A stretch of 64,000 nt of DNA from Leeuwenhoekiella sp. MAR_2009_132 (GCF_000687915.1 NZ_JHZY01000004.1:503501-567500); one strand, 5' to 3'. Positions 51,770 through 62,249 are shown, counted from the first letter of the stretch. Notes: generated by a model from the letters alone, not told the origin. A program made the numbers and translations.

Positions 51770-53332
51770 ATGAAAAAACTACTAATTTCTCTTTTCGTCT
51801 TTTTTAGCCTTCTAGGCGTGGCCGCAATTTTTCTCAATAGCTATCTAAAGAACCAACTTCAGCAGATTATAAAAAATGATTTGCCCTCCTCAATAAATCT
51901 TACCTACGAAGATTTAAATATTGACAGTTGGGGTGGCAATGCCAGTATGAAAAACGCTACTGTAAGTATAATTGCTAATGATTCTATGCCTCGTAGTGAA
52001 GTAAACAATGCTACCGTAATGTTAAAAGGATTAGATCACTGGGATTATTTTAGAAACAAGAATATTCATTTTAAAAAAATTACGATTCTTGCAGATAGCC
52101 TTTCTCATTATAAGCAGGTAAAAAAAGAAACAAAGAAGTCATCTAAAGACAGTGCAAGCACAAATCCTATTAAGGCTGAAAACATAAATGGTACCTTTCA
52201 TATTGAGGAGTTTGAGTTGGTGACTAATTATATCCAGATTTTAAAACCAGAAACAGAAGACATACTACTTAAAACGGCCCACTTTAATCTAAACCTACAA
52301 AACATTACCCCTACTATTACAGAAACCATTACAAGACCTTTTAATTACGAGCGCATTAGCCTTAGTTACGACTCGCTATATTACCAAATAAATGATTTTG
52401 ATGAGCTTACTGTTCAAAATGTGCTCTGGGATGGCTCCTCATTACAAATGACCAATACACAGCTTAAAACAGCAGTTTCGCGCAAGCAATTAAGCAATAG
52501 TATTAGTCAAGAACGAGATCACGTAAATCTGTTAATAAAAAAAATTAGCATTGATTCTCTACGATACGGAGAACGCTCTGGCAGGTTCTATATAAACACG
52601 CCATTAATCTTGCTTGAGGAGCCTGCGCTCAACCTTTACAGAGATAAACTTCTTGCAGATGATTTTAGCACAAAACCTTTGTACTCAAAAATGTTACGTG
52701 ATCTAAAGTTTGATCTAATGGTAGATTCTTTAAAAATTAAAAATGGCTCTATAATCTATACTGAAAAAGTAAATCAAGGTTCAGAGTCAGGATCTATAAA
52801 TTTTAAAAACCTGCAAGCTAACCTTACTAACATTGGTAACACCTACAAAGAACACGAGAAAAAAACTAAAATAGCTATAAAAGCTATCTTTATGAAACAA
52901 AGCCCTATGACTCTCGACTGGGAATTTGATGTACAAAACAAGCAAGATAAATTTTATCTGGTGGGTAGTTTAAGTAAGCTTCCCGTAAAAAATCTAGATG
53001 GCTTTACCTCACCTAACCTTGGCGTTGAGATGCAAGGTAATATTGCGCACACGTATTTTACAATTACCGGTAATGACTATAGTTCTCATATAGATATGCA
53101 AATGACATATGACGATTTTAAAGTAAATATTCTAAATCAAGAAAAGAAAAAGAAAAAATGGTTAGCATCAACTATCGCTAATATTTTTATTTCTAACACA
53201 AGTAAGCGGGAAGATAAAGGCTTTAAGGAAGGCTCAGGTGACGTTACCCGAAATCAAAACAAATCTTTTTTTAATTACCTCTGGATTAATTTAAAAGATG
53301 GAATGCTAAAAACAGTTACTGTATTAGATTAA
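51770..53332 (+). CDS. AsmA/DUF748-like membrane-anchored protein
   Basis: A 520-residue protein with one N-terminal membrane helix (residues about 3-22) and a long periplasmic part. Beta-rich stretches such as INLTYEDLNIDSWGGNASMKNATVSI resemble the N-terminal AsmA-type domain, and SGSINFKNLQANLTNIGNT matches the later part of AsmA/DUF748-like proteins. Such proteins are linked to envelope lipid traffic and outer-membrane maintenance, but this one is a distant match. Its 3' end overlaps the STAS-like gene by 4 bases. Confidence 0.65.
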   Translation: MKKLLISLFVFFSLLGVAAIFLNSYLKNQLQQIIKNDLPSSINLTYEDLNIDSWGGNASMKNATVSIIANDSMPRSEVNNATVMLKGLDHWDYFRNKNIHFKKITILADSLSHYKQVKKETKKSSKDSASTNPIKAENINGTFHIEEFELVTNYIQILKPETEDILLKTAHFNLNLQNITPTITETITRPFNYERISLSYDSLYYQINDFDELTVQNVLWDGSSLQMTNTQLKTAVSRKQLSNSISQERDHVNLLIKKISIDSLRYGERSGRFYINTPLILLEEPALNLYRDKLLADDFSTKPLYSKMLRDLKFDLMVDSLKIKNGSIIYTEKVNQGSESGSINFKNLQANLTNIGNTYKEHEKKTKIAIKAIFMKQSPMTLDWEFDVQNKQDKFYLVGSLSKLPVKNLDGFTSPNLGVEMQGNIAHTYFTITGNDYSSHIDMQMTYDDFKVNILNQEKKKKKWLASTIANIFISNTSKREDKGFKEGSGDVTRNQNKSFFNYLWINLKDGMLKTVTVLD

Positions 53333-53685
53333 TTTGAAGCAATCCATTCTATAGCTTCTAAACGACGATCTATAGTAAAATTTTTGAAATCTTTGCCCAG
53401 TATAGACTTATTGACATTAGTTATTGCATGTATCCACTTACGGTTTGTTACCATTGCAACTTTATTTAACCTATGACTATGCTGCATTGGGAAGATACTT
53501 GCAATAAAAACCGCATCAAGTGTAAAACGATTAATATTATTGTCTTCTAAGTAGAGATTAATAGTTTCGTGCTCTTCAAACATTTTTAGAATTGCCTGCT
53601 TCAATTCACTAATCGCATCGTAATTCATGGTACCTTCTACAATGTAACCAATTGCATTATCAGAAAAACTAAAATTTAAAAGCAC
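53329..53685 (-). CDS. STAS/SEC14-like (SpoIIAA-like) protein
   Basis: A 118-residue soluble protein with the SpoIIAA-like STAS/SEC14 pattern: YIVEGTMNYDAISELKQAILKMFEEHETINLYLEDNN, then ASIFPMQHSHRLNKVAMVTNRKWIHAI and a final RLEAIEWI. It begins with GTG; no ATG lies in the right place. A -7 element precedes it. Function in such single-domain proteins is unknown; membrane-stress or lipid-related roles are only suggested by the fold. Confidence 0.8.
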   Translation of the reverse strand: MLLNFSFSDNAIGYIVEGTMNYDAISELKQAILKMFEEHETINLYLEDNNINRFTLDAVFIASIFPMQHSHRLNKVAMVTNRKWIHAITNVNKSILGKDFKNFTIDRRLEAIEWIASN

Positions 53686-53702
53686 TGAGGGGGAATTTTA
53701 TG

Positions 53703-53710
53703 CAAATATA
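53703..53710 (-). promoter_or_regulatory. -7 element of the STAS-like gene
   Basis: Reverse strand TATATTTG, exact TAnnTTTG, 17 bases before the GTG start. Its position supports the GTG. Confidence 0.5.
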
Positions 53711-53887
53711 ATAATAAAGATATAGTAATGTGTACCTAATTTTCCGGTTAGAAAGAACTTAGAGAATAGCTCATTTTAAAACAATAAGCTTAACTTTCCT
53801 CCAAATAAAGGCAATATTCTTAAATTTTGGGATTGAATTGTATAAAAAATACAATACCCCAACCGCTACAAATTTTTATAATTACTG

Positions 53888-54070
53888 CTACTGCTCTATA
53901 CTTTGCGCAGAAAATGTAACAAGTTCACCATCTTCATAACCTACCGTTAGCTCTATAGGGTTGCAACATACTTCACAATCTTCAACATAAACCTGATGCC
54001 GCACTGAAACGTCTAATAACATCGAAATTTCTTCCCAGCAGTACGGACATTGAAAAAAATGCTCTTCCAT
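53888..54070 (-). CDS. CPXCG-motif small cysteine-rich protein
   Basis: A 60-residue protein of the CPxCG-type cysteine-rich family. CPYCWEE at residues 8-14 and CEVCCNPIEL near 33-42 make a zinc ribbon. It overlaps the stop of the TolC-like gene by one base, so it is the last gene of the RND efflux operon. The role is unknown; conservation of the zinc ribbon argues that it is a real gene despite its size. Confidence 0.85.
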   Translation of the reverse strand: MEEHFFQCPYCWEEISMLLDVSVRHQVYVEDCEVCCNPIELTVGYEDGELVTFSAQSIEQ

Positions 54071-55407
54071 TAAAATTCAATATTTAAAAGCTGACCTACC
54101 TGTTGCAGCAACTGAAGCTCAGCAAGCTTAGCTTCATACTTTGCCAGATTTTTATTAGTCTCAGCATTTATTAGATTTATTTGTGCCTGTCTAAATTCTA
54201 TTGAAGTGATTTGCCCCAAATTAAAACGTTCTCGAGAACGTTCAAAATTATTTTTATTGGTTATCACATTCTGCTCTTGAATTTCGTAAACAGCTACTAG
54301 GTTTTCATAATTACCTAATGCATTAGCTACATCACGCTGCACTTCTAGCTCTACTTGTTTTTTAAAAAGTAATTGATTGTCTTTAACAATTTTAGCGTTA
54401 CGTACCTGAGTTAATGTAGAACCACCATCAAAAAGATTCCATCTTAAATTTAGACCCCCTTGAAAACCTGTATTTTGGCGCGTGCTACCCGTAAAGAAAG
54501 CAGATGCCGGACTTATAGACTCATTCCACCCATAAGAACCGGTAAGACCTACAGTAGGTAAAAATCGAGCCTTAGAAACATTAATATCATACTGGCTTAT
54601 GGCTATATTAGATTGACTCTGCAATATGCGCACATTGTTTTCTTTAGCCATTTCTAAAAATGAATCGAGCTCCATCTTAGGTATAAAAGAAACTAACGTA
54701 TCTACATTAAAACTAGCTTTTAAATCACGTGCCAGTACTACATTGAGATCGCGTTTTGTATTTAATAATTGCTGTCTGGTGTTCATTAAATTAATGCTGT
54801 CATTGGTAACATCAACTTCAGCATTTAAAACCTCAAGCTTGGTATTTTGTCCATAATCAAATTGATAACCCGCACGTTTGACCCGATTTCTGGAAATCTC
54901 AAGGGTTTGCTCTAAAATCTCTACATTTTCTGTAAGTCGGGCAACTTCAAAATATACCGAAAACAACTGAAGCATCGTATTCTCTATAGTTTCTCGTGCT
55001 TCTAGTTTAGAAAGATTGTAACTCTCTTTTAAACGCTTAAAATTATACAGCCTGCCTAAACCGTCAAACAAGGTATACTCCAAATTTACCGAGGCATTAT
55101 AGTTTTCAGACTTTGCACCTTCTAAAACAAAAGACTGACCATCATCTCTATCTGTGCGTTGATCTTCTACTGTGTAGTTTAAACCTGCACTTCCAAAAAC
55201 AGTAGGCAAATAGCCCGAATTGAGAATATCTGCGTTATTTTCAGAAATAAGAATGTTGTTATCTGCAACTGCAATACCATAGTTATTTTCTAGAGTCAAT
55301 GCGATTGCCTCAGCTCTGGAGAGAAAAGACTCCTGCCCATAACTCACGAAGCCAGAAGCAAAAATCAAGCAACTTACTATAACTACTTTTAGATTAATGC
55401 TCTTCAT
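54070..55407 (-). CDS. TolC-family outer-membrane efflux protein
   Basis: A 445-residue outer-membrane factor with a signal peptide (VVIVSCLIFASGFVSYGQ) and two outer-membrane-efflux repeats. ALTLENNYGIAVADNNILISENN opens the first; the second starts near 245 with RILQSQSNIAISQYDINVSKARFLP. Long coiled-coil segments form the periplasmic barrel. It overlaps the RND pump gene by 14 bases and should form the outer-membrane exit of that pump. Confidence 0.93.
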   Translation of the reverse strand: MKSINLKVVIVSCLIFASGFVSYGQESFLSRAEAIALTLENNYGIAVADNNILISENNADILNSGYLPTVFGSAGLNYTVEDQRTDRDDGQSFVLEGAKSENYNASVNLEYTLFDGLGRLYNFKRLKESYNLSKLEARETIENTMLQLFSVYFEVARLTENVEILEQTLEISRNRVKRAGYQFDYGQNTKLEVLNAEVDVTNDSINLMNTRQQLLNTKRDLNVVLARDLKASFNVDTLVSFIPKMELDSFLEMAKENNVRILQSQSNIAISQYDINVSKARFLPTVGLTGSYGWNESISPASAFFTGSTRQNTGFQGGLNLRWNLFDGGSTLTQVRNAKIVKDNQLLFKKQVELEVQRDVANALGNYENLVAVYEIQEQNVITNKNNFERSRERFNLGQITSIEFRQAQINLINAETNKNLAKYEAKLAELQLLQQVGQLLNIEF

Positions 55408-58400
55408 CTTCCTCTTTTAATTCTTTAATTGCACGTTCAACATCTTCTCTACTGGGCTCCTCTCCTGTTTTTACCCAAACTGATTTCGTTTTAATCCAGT
55501 TTGAAATAGACAATAATAACGGAAGCATTAATAAGGTTAGTAAAGTTGCGATGGCGATACCATAAGAAATAGAGATCGCCATAGGCTTTAAAAATTGTGC
55601 CTGGCGGCTCTTCTCAAGAAGTAAAGGAGCAAGACCTGCAATAGTTGTTATACTGGTTAAAAAAATCGCTCTAAATCGTGAACGACCAGCTTCAAAAATT
55701 GCATCTTCAAATTTCATCCCTTCTTTTAAGAATCCATTGAGTTTACCTATGAGAACCAAACCATCGTTTACCATAATACCTATTAAAGCAATAATACCCA
55801 AGGCAGAAAGTACATTTATAGGAAAACCGTGAATGTAGTGACCCCAGGCAACACCTATCACACTAAAAGGAATCATAAACAACAGTAAAAACGGCTGACT
55901 GTAACTGCGGAAGGTAAATGCGATAGTTGCATAAATAAGGAATAAAATAACCCAAATTACCTCGTTTGCAGAATTGCTTAGCTTTTCTGCCTCTCTATTT
56001 TGACCCTCGTAAGAAACTGATAAGGTTGGATATTTTGATAAAATATCGGGTATTACCGTTGCCTTAATTTCAGCAAGTATATCTGTAGTGCTTCCGTTAG
56101 GGTCTGCCATATCTGCATTAACCTGTATTTCACGTTGTCCTTCTAAATGACTAATAGATTCATCACCTCTAGAAATAGTATAAGTCGCTATCTCACTCAG
56201 CGGAATACGCTCTCCGGTAGGAGTAACAATACGCATATCATCAAGATCATTTAGACTGCTACGATCACTGCGATCATAACGCACCCAAACGCGTATCTCA
56301 TCTTGCCCGCGTTGAAAACGTTGCGCCTGCGTTCCAAAAAAACCACTACGCACCTGCGTCATCACACTGCTTAAATTAAGCCCTAAAGAATAAGCTGTTT
56401 CCTTTAGTACAATTTGTATTTCTTTAATCCCCTCAGGATCTGTATCAACCACATCGCGCAGCAATGCATTATTCTCGAGACTAGCTCGCAACTCGTCTTT
56501 AGCTGCTTCTAATTCTTCAGTATTATTACCTAATAGAGAAATAGATATAGGGCTTCCGCCAAAATTACCTCCAGAACCAAAAGTTAAACGCTCTACGCCA
56601 AACACTTCTCCTACTTCATCCCGAATGGAGTTTGTTATATCTGGAGAAGAAAAGTCTCTAAACTCCCCGGGCAATAAGTTAATGCGTAAAGAAGCCTTAT
56701 TGTTTCCGGGCCCCACACGCTTAATGATATTTTCTACAACCTGTAAATTATCGGTTTGCTTGCTTGTATAGTCTTCATTTACACGCCAGGCAGCTTTCTC
56801 TACCATTGTGATAATACTATCTGTACGCTGTGGGTTTGTACCTTCAGGCATTAACAATTCTATAGAAACTGTATCACTCGCAATACTTGGAAAAATAGTC
56901 ACACCTATCACACTTCCCATAATTGAACCCACAGTGACAATAAGTAAAGCGGCAATTATACAAAACGAAATAAGCTGGTTTGTAAGTGTAAACCGAAGTG
57001 CAGGCGTGTAAATTTTGTCCCGCATATAACTCATAAACTGATCGCCTTTCTTATTGAAATAACGCAGTTTGTACATAAACTTTTGAATTCCCGTTTTCTT
57101 AGCAATATCTAATTCAGACTCACGTACTAAAGCTTTACTGTGTGCAATATGCGCCGGTAAAATAATTAAAGCTTCCACCAGAGATACTACAAGTGTAAGA
57201 ATCACGACCGTAGAAACTTCTCCAAAAAACTCTCCTATCCTACTATCAAGAAATAAGAAGGTTGAGAATGCTAAAACCGTGGTTATAATTGCTGAAATAA
57301 TAGGCGGAATAACCTCTACAGTACCATCAATTGCGGCTCTAATGGGTGTTTTACCCATCTCATAATGCTGATAGATATTTTCTGAAATTACAATACCGTC
57401 ATCAACCAGAATACCTATAACGATAATCATCCCAAAAAGAGACAATACATTAATTGTTACACCAAAGCTTCCGGCAAATATAAACATCCCTAAAAATGCT
57501 ACGGGAATCCCTGCTGCTACCCAGAATGCAAGACGCGTATTTAAGAAAAAAGACAAAAATAAGATTACCAGAAGAATACCTTCTGCGCCATTTACTACCA
57601 ATAAATTTGTACGCTGCTCCAGACGTATTGAAGAATCTGAGGTAATATCTATATGTACTGCATCGTATTTTGCATTAAAATCTTCAATATAAACTTTAAC
57701 CTGTTCTGCAGTTGTAAGCAGGTCTTCATTGTTAGTATTACTTATCTCAACATTAACCGCAAGATTCCCGTTAAAATAAGATGCATTAGGCGTCTCTGAG
57801 AAACGATCTCTAATTACTGCTACATCGTTAAGTCTTATGAGCGATCCGTCATTATTTGCACGTACAATGAGATTATTAAGATCATCACCGTAATACGATC
57901 TGTTGTTTGCCCGTATAAGATAATCTTCCTTTTCTGTTTTAATGTTTCCTCCTGTGGTAAGAATATTTGCTCTGGAAACTGCTTGCGCAACTTCAGTAAA
58001 GGTGAGCCCATAAGCGAGTAAATCATTTTCGCGTACAGCGATTTCAATTTCTTCATCAGGATAACCGCTTATTTCTATCTGCGATATTCCATCCATCGCC
58101 CGTAAATCATATTCAATAGTTCGGGCAATTTGCTTTAAGGTAGCAAGATCTATAGTTTCTCCGCTCACCGCAAAACCTATAGTCTGTCGTATTGCTTCCT
58201 GCTTAGCGACAACCAGAGGCTCCATCCCCGTAGGAAAACTGGGCACGCGATCAACGGCATTTTTTACTTCAGCAAGAATGACATTTATATCTTCATCCTG
58301 ATCAATCTCTATCGTAACGTTACCACCGTTTTCTCTAGATGTAGATGTCACACGATCTATGCCTACAAGACCTTTAAGATTATCCTCAATTTTAAGAATA

Positions 58401-58591
58401 ATACCTTCTTCTATTTCTTGCGGAGAAGCACCAGGATAGGTAACGTTAATCGTGATTATTTGTGAATCTATTAAAGGGAAAAATGAAGATTTCATCCTCA
58501 AAACTCCGATGATTCCAAAAATCACAAAAGCCATGATAACCACATTAACGGCTACACTGTATTTTATGAAATAACTAATTAAATTTTTCAT
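55394..58591 (-). CDS. RND-family efflux pump inner-membrane transporter
   Basis: A 1065-residue AcrB-like pump with the two-fold repeat of membrane and periplasmic domains. The first half has SSFFPLIDSQIITINVTYPGASPQEIEEGI and the proton-relay helix IGILVDDGIVISENIYQHYE (adjacent Asp residues); the second half has ALGIIALIGIMVNDGLVLIGKLN. The sequence is of the broad multidrug type rather than the heavy-metal CusA type, which normally has a more extended Met-rich path. Adaptor 5 bases upstream and TolC partner downstream. The substrate is unknown. Confidence 0.95.
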   Translation of the reverse strand: MKNLISYFIKYSVAVNVVIMAFVIFGIIGVLRMKSSFFPLIDSQIITINVTYPGASPQEIEEGIILKIEDNLKGLVGIDRVTSTSRENGGNVTIEIDQDEDINVILAEVKNAVDRVPSFPTGMEPLVVAKQEAIRQTIGFAVSGETIDLATLKQIARTIEYDLRAMDGISQIEISGYPDEEIEIAVRENDLLAYGLTFTEVAQAVSRANILTTGGNIKTEKEDYLIRANNRSYYGDDLNNLIVRANNDGSLIRLNDVAVIRDRFSETPNASYFNGNLAVNVEISNTNNEDLLTTAEQVKVYIEDFNAKYDAVHIDITSDSSIRLEQRTNLLVVNGAEGILLVILFLSFFLNTRLAFWVAAGIPVAFLGMFIFAGSFGVTINVLSLFGMIIVIGILVDDGIVISENIYQHYEMGKTPIRAAIDGTVEVIPPIISAIITTVLAFSTFLFLDSRIGEFFGEVSTVVILTLVVSLVEALIILPAHIAHSKALVRESELDIAKKTGIQKFMYKLRYFNKKGDQFMSYMRDKIYTPALRFTLTNQLISFCIIAALLIVTVGSIMGSVIGVTIFPSIASDTVSIELLMPEGTNPQRTDSIITMVEKAAWRVNEDYTSKQTDNLQVVENIIKRVGPGNNKASLRINLLPGEFRDFSSPDITNSIRDEVGEVFGVERLTFGSGGNFGGSPISISLLGNNTEELEAAKDELRASLENNALLRDVVDTDPEGIKEIQIVLKETAYSLGLNLSSVMTQVRSGFFGTQAQRFQRGQDEIRVWVRYDRSDRSSLNDLDDMRIVTPTGERIPLSEIATYTISRGDESISHLEGQREIQVNADMADPNGSTTDILAEIKATVIPDILSKYPTLSVSYEGQNREAEKLSNSANEVIWVILFLIYATIAFTFRSYSQPFLLLFMIPFSVIGVAWGHYIHGFPINVLSALGIIALIGIMVNDGLVLIGKLNGFLKEGMKFEDAIFEAGRSRFRAIFLTSITTIAGLAPLLLEKSRQAQFLKPMAISISYGIAIATLLTLLMLPLLLSISNWIKTKSVWVKTGEEPSREDVERAIKELKEEDEEH

Positions 58592-58596
58592 AAAAC

Positions 58597-59733
58597 CTAT
58601 TCCGTATTTCCTGTAGTTTGATTTTCCTCATAAATCTTCACGCGCATTCCGGCATAAGCACCGGGTACACTTTTAGACAGATATTGAGTCCCATCTGGCA
58701 CTCCTTTAATGATAACTTCTTTATCTGAAAAATAGACGGGATTTACATCTATTAGATCAAGTAGTCCATCACGTATGACATAAATCTGTGAGTTATCTAC
58801 TAATAACTGACGCGGAATACTTATTGCATCTGGCTCATCTTTGGCTTCTAAATTTGCCTGAAGAAACATACCTTCTTTTAAAGAATCTGCCCCGGCAATC
58901 TCAATAAAGACCTTTATCGTTTGCGTGGTTTGATCAACTCTACCATTTACACGTACTACTTTACCGGTGTATTCTTTAGTCCCGTCAACTGTTGTTAAAG
59001 CAACTTTCTCACCTATCGTTAAAAGATCGCTAAACTTTTTGCCTATCGCTACTTCAAGTTCGTAAACTGAAGTATCTATAAATTCACCCAGTTTTTGACC
59101 AGGACGTACCAGCGTACCTTTATTTACCGGCGCCTCTGTTAAAATTCCTGAGAATGGGGCAGTAATGCGGTATTTACCTAGCCGCTGCTCCAGGTTTTTT
59201 ACGTTGTAGTATGAAGAGTAAAGACCTCTACCTGTAATAAAGTAGCGTTCTTTTTGAGAATCTGTTTCGGGTAATTGTGGCGTTGATTTATTGATGTCAA
59301 AACCATTAAGATAGGTTTGCCATTTCTGAAAAATCTCCGGATAATCTAATCGTAAATCTGGCATTATTGAAGTTACCAGATTGTACAATTCGCTCTTGGC
59401 AGCTTGTACCGAAGCATAGTATTCTGAAGAATCAAGATTTAAAAGGGTCTCACCTCTAGTATACGACTGGCCCACTTTAAAATCGTGAGCGCTTGATCTA
59501 AAAATCCCCTGAACTTCTGCATAAAGCTCCAGTCGGTTTTTTGCAACTAAATTTCCATTAGCCGGTATAACTATAGGAACGGTATCATTTTTAACTTCTT
59601 CAACAAAAACCGTTTTAACAACTTTGTCAACTTTAACAGGAATATCTTTATCCCGGTTAGCAATTGAATACCCAATCGCAATTGCGACACCAAGTATTAC
59701 TAAACCTATAATCAGACGTACAGCTTTAAGCAT
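58597..59733 (-). CDS. RND efflux periplasmic adaptor (membrane fusion protein)
   Basis: A 378-residue adaptor with an N-terminal membrane anchor (AVRLIIGLVILGVAIAIGYSI), then a barrel-sandwich hybrid LELYAEVQGIFRSS...SYTRGETLLNLDSSEYYA, a helical hairpin, the second half ITAPFSGILTEAPVNKGTLV, and beta-barrel and membrane-proximal domains. The TTG at 59754 was rejected for the ATG at 59733. It heads a four-gene efflux operon (adaptor, pump, TolC, CPXCG protein) with its own -7 element 31 bases upstream. Confidence 0.93.
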   Translation of the reverse strand: MLKAVRLIIGLVILGVAIAIGYSIANRDKDIPVKVDKVVKTVFVEEVKNDTVPIVIPANGNLVAKNRLELYAEVQGIFRSSAHDFKVGQSYTRGETLLNLDSSEYYASVQAAKSELYNLVTSIMPDLRLDYPEIFQKWQTYLNGFDINKSTPQLPETDSQKERYFITGRGLYSSYYNVKNLEQRLGKYRITAPFSGILTEAPVNKGTLVRPGQKLGEFIDTSVYELEVAIGKKFSDLLTIGEKVALTTVDGTKEYTGKVVRVNGRVDQTTQTIKVFIEIAGADSLKEGMFLQANLEAKDEPDAISIPRQLLVDNSQIYVIRDGLLDLIDVNPVYFSDKEVIIKGVPDGTQYLSKSVPGAYAGMRVKIYEENQTTGNTE

Positions 59734-59764
59734 TAAGTATTTTTTAAGAAACAACCATAAGCTG

Positions 59765-59772
59765 CAAAAATA
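59765..59772 (-). promoter_or_regulatory. -7 element of the RND efflux operon
   Basis: Reverse strand TATTTTTG, exact TAnnTTTG, 31 bases before the adaptor ATG. No operator palindrome or adjacent repressor gene is seen. Confidence 0.5.
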
Positions 59773-59818
59773 CCTGTACTTAGTCTTCTAGTTTGTTAAA
59801 TTTAATATAAATAAAGTG

Positions 59819-61726
59819 CTAATTATAAAGCTCTAGTTCTTCGGTCACTTCACCCCATTTTGAAGTAAGCTCTTCAATCTTTTTCTTCTTAGCCTCGTAT
59901 CTTTTAAAAAAGTCTGGCTTAGAACTGGTTTTAGCATAGTCTGCAGCAAGCTCCTGATCCATTATTTTAATTTCACGCTCCAGCTTATTCACTTCAGACT
60001 CAATATTACTAAGTTGGTTGTTAAGTGACTTTACTTTTTTTTGATCTTTATATTCTACCTTAGGAGCTGCTTCTTTTACTTTAACCTTAGGATCTTTTTT
60101 CTCTAAATCTCTTAAGTTTTCTACTGCGCGTTTCTCTAAGTAATAATCAATATCTCCTAAATATTCTTTTATCTTATGATCTTTAAATTCATAAACCGTA
60201 GAAGTTAGACCTTGTAAGAAGTCTCTATCGTGAGAAACTAATAATAATGTTCCTTGAAAGCTTTTAAGAGCTTCTTTTAAAACGTTTTTAGATTTTATAT
60301 CCAGGTGGTTTGTAGGCTCATCCATCACCAAAACATTAAAGGGCTGTAACATTAATTTAGCAAGTGCTAAACGGTTACGCTCTCCTCCAGAAAGTACACG
60401 TACATATTTTTCTGCCTCCTCGCCTCTAAAGAGGAATGAACCCAGAATATCACGTACTTTACTTCTGTTTTTCTCATTTGCAGCATCAATCATCGTGTCG
60501 AGTACGGTTTTGCTTCCGTCAAGGTGATCTGCCTGGTTTTGCGCAAAATATCCTATTTGCACATTATGCCCCAGTTTTAATCTTCCTTCATATTTGATCT
60601 CATCAACAATTATTTTTGCAAGAGTTGATTTTCCCTGACCGTTTTGACCTACAAATGCCGTTTTACTGTCGCGCTCTATTAAAAGATCTATCCCTTGTAA
60701 AACATGCTTATCACCATAACTTTTCTTAATCCCCTCCGCTTCTACAACCACCTTACCCGGCACTACAGACACAGGAAAATTAAGGGTCATCACACTGTTA
60801 TCATCTTCATCAACCTCAATAACATCCATACGGTTAAGCTTTTTAACTAAAGACTGTGCCATAGTTGCCTTAGAAGCTTTTGCCTTAAATTTAGATATTA
60901 GCTTTTCTGTATGTTCTATTTCCTTCTGTTGATTTTTCTGCGCAGCCATTTGTTGTTCGCGCATTTCCTGACGTAAAACTAGATATTGCGAATAGGGTTT
61001 AGGGTAATCGTATATTTTACCCAGCGAAATCTCTATCGTACGATTTGTTACATTATCTAAAAACATTTTATCGTGAGATACGATTACAACAGCCCCCTGG
61101 TAGTTGCGTAGAAAACTTTCAAGCCAAATAATAGATTCAATATCCAAGTGGTTTGTAGGCTCATCAAGTAATAAAACATCATTATTTTGAAGTAATAATT
61201 TAGCCAGCTCAATTCGCATACGCCACCCTCCAGAAAATGTATCTGTAATTTTATTAAAATCTTCTCTACTAAAACCCAGCCCCATTAAGATACGCTCTGT
61301 CTCTCCCTGATAGCTATATCCACCGTGAATTTCATATTGATGTTGAACTTCATTAAGTTCAACCATTAAGTCGTGATAATAATTACTTTCGTAATCTGTA
61401 CGCTCTGCTAATTCAATATTTATCTCTTCAAGACGCGCCTCTAGCTTTTTAATAAGTTCAAAAGCTTCATAAGATTCTTCAAGAACGGTACGTCCCTCTA
61501 CAAAATCTATATCCTGTTTTAAGAAACCTATCTGAATGTCTTTATCTGTAGCGATCTGGCCGGTGTCGTATTCTTGCTCACGTGAAATTATGCGTAGCAT
61601 TGTAGATTTACCGGCTCCATTTTTACCCACTAATCCTACCCGATCTCCTTCACCCAGTCTAAACGTAACTTCCTCAAATAGATATTCTCCCTGAAACGAA
61701 ACAGAGAGGTTGTGAATATTTAACAT
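59819..61726 (-). CDS. ABC-F family ATPase
   Basis: A 635-residue soluble protein with two ABC domains and no membrane part. Walker A motifs are GKNGAGKST near residue 35 and GQNGQGKST near 355; signatures are FSGGWRMRIELAKLL and LSGGERNRLALAKLM, each followed by LLDEPTNHLD-type and MDEPTNHLD Walker B motifs. A C-terminal coiled coil (about 545-635) is as in Uup-like members. ABC-F proteins act on the ribosome, in translation control or in antibiotic protection; which applies here is unknown. Confidence 0.94.
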   Translation of the reverse strand: MLNIHNLSVSFQGEYLFEEVTFRLGEGDRVGLVGKNGAGKSTMLRIISREQEYDTGQIATDKDIQIGFLKQDIDFVEGRTVLEESYEAFELIKKLEARLEEINIELAERTDYESNYYHDLMVELNEVQHQYEIHGGYSYQGETERILMGLGFSREDFNKITDTFSGGWRMRIELAKLLLQNNDVLLLDEPTNHLDIESIIWLESFLRNYQGAVVIVSHDKMFLDNVTNRTIEISLGKIYDYPKPYSQYLVLRQEMREQQMAAQKNQQKEIEHTEKLISKFKAKASKATMAQSLVKKLNRMDVIEVDEDDNSVMTLNFPVSVVPGKVVVEAEGIKKSYGDKHVLQGIDLLIERDSKTAFVGQNGQGKSTLAKIIVDEIKYEGRLKLGHNVQIGYFAQNQADHLDGSKTVLDTMIDAANEKNRSKVRDILGSFLFRGEEAEKYVRVLSGGERNRLALAKLMLQPFNVLVMDEPTNHLDIKSKNVLKEALKSFQGTLLLVSHDRDFLQGLTSTVYEFKDHKIKEYLGDIDYYLEKRAVENLRDLEKKDPKVKVKEAAPKVEYKDQKKVKSLNNQLSNIESEVNKLEREIKIMDQELAADYAKTSSKPDFFKRYEAKKKKIEELTSKWGEVTEELELYN

Positions 61727-61744
61727 GCTCTAAATTTTAAGGCG

Positions 61745-61752
61745 CAAAGTTA
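61745..61752 (-). promoter_or_regulatory. -7 element of the ABC-F gene
   Basis: Reverse strand TAACTTTG, exact TAnnTTTG, 18 bases before the ATG at 61726. Confidence 0.5.
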
Positions 61753-61844
61753 TTATTAAATGCCGGATTTTCGGCATTTAAAGATTATCGATTTTTGTAA
61801 CTTTAGATACCTTTAATTATCTGGGAAACCAGTAAAATTACACT

Positions 61845-62249
61845 ATGAAAAAACTTCTCCAGGGAAACCCGTTATATAGCATACTTACTGGCACTTGCCC
61901 GGTTTGTCAGCAAAAAAGTATGTATGAGAATCCAAATCCTTATATACTTACAGACACGCTCAAAATGCACGAACGTTGTTTGCATTGCAACACCAAATTT
62001 AAAATAGAACCTTCATTTTTCTACGGGGCTATGTATGTAAGTTATGGTGTAGGTATAGCGTTTGCTGTAGCAGCATTTGTAATTACTCACTTTTTTGTAG
62101 GTGCAGGTCTGGTAGCAGGTTTTATTTCTATCATTATAACTCTTCTTGTATTTGCGCCTATAATTATGCGTTTGAGTCGGAATATCTGGATTAATTTTTT
62201 CTTTAATTATGATGAAGAAAAAGCTAAAGGTACCACTAAAACTTCTTAG
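61845..62249 (+). CDS. DUF983 membrane protein
   Basis: A 134-residue protein with an N-terminal zinc ribbon (CPVCQQ near residue 19 and CLHCNT near 45) and two long hydrophobic segments (about 60-82 and 85-108). The order, and FKIEPSFFYGAMYVSYG between ribbon and helix, are typical of DUF983. The family is common in Bacteroidota and alphaproteobacteria, with unknown function. Its end overlaps the convergent FAD oxidoreductase gene by 14 bases. Confidence 0.88.
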   Translation: MKKLLQGNPLYSILTGTCPVCQQKSMYENPNPYILTDTLKMHERCLHCNTKFKIEPSFFYGAMYVSYGVGIAFAVAAFVITHFFVGAGLVAGFISIIITLLVFAPIIMRLSRNIWINFFFNYDEEKAKGTTKTS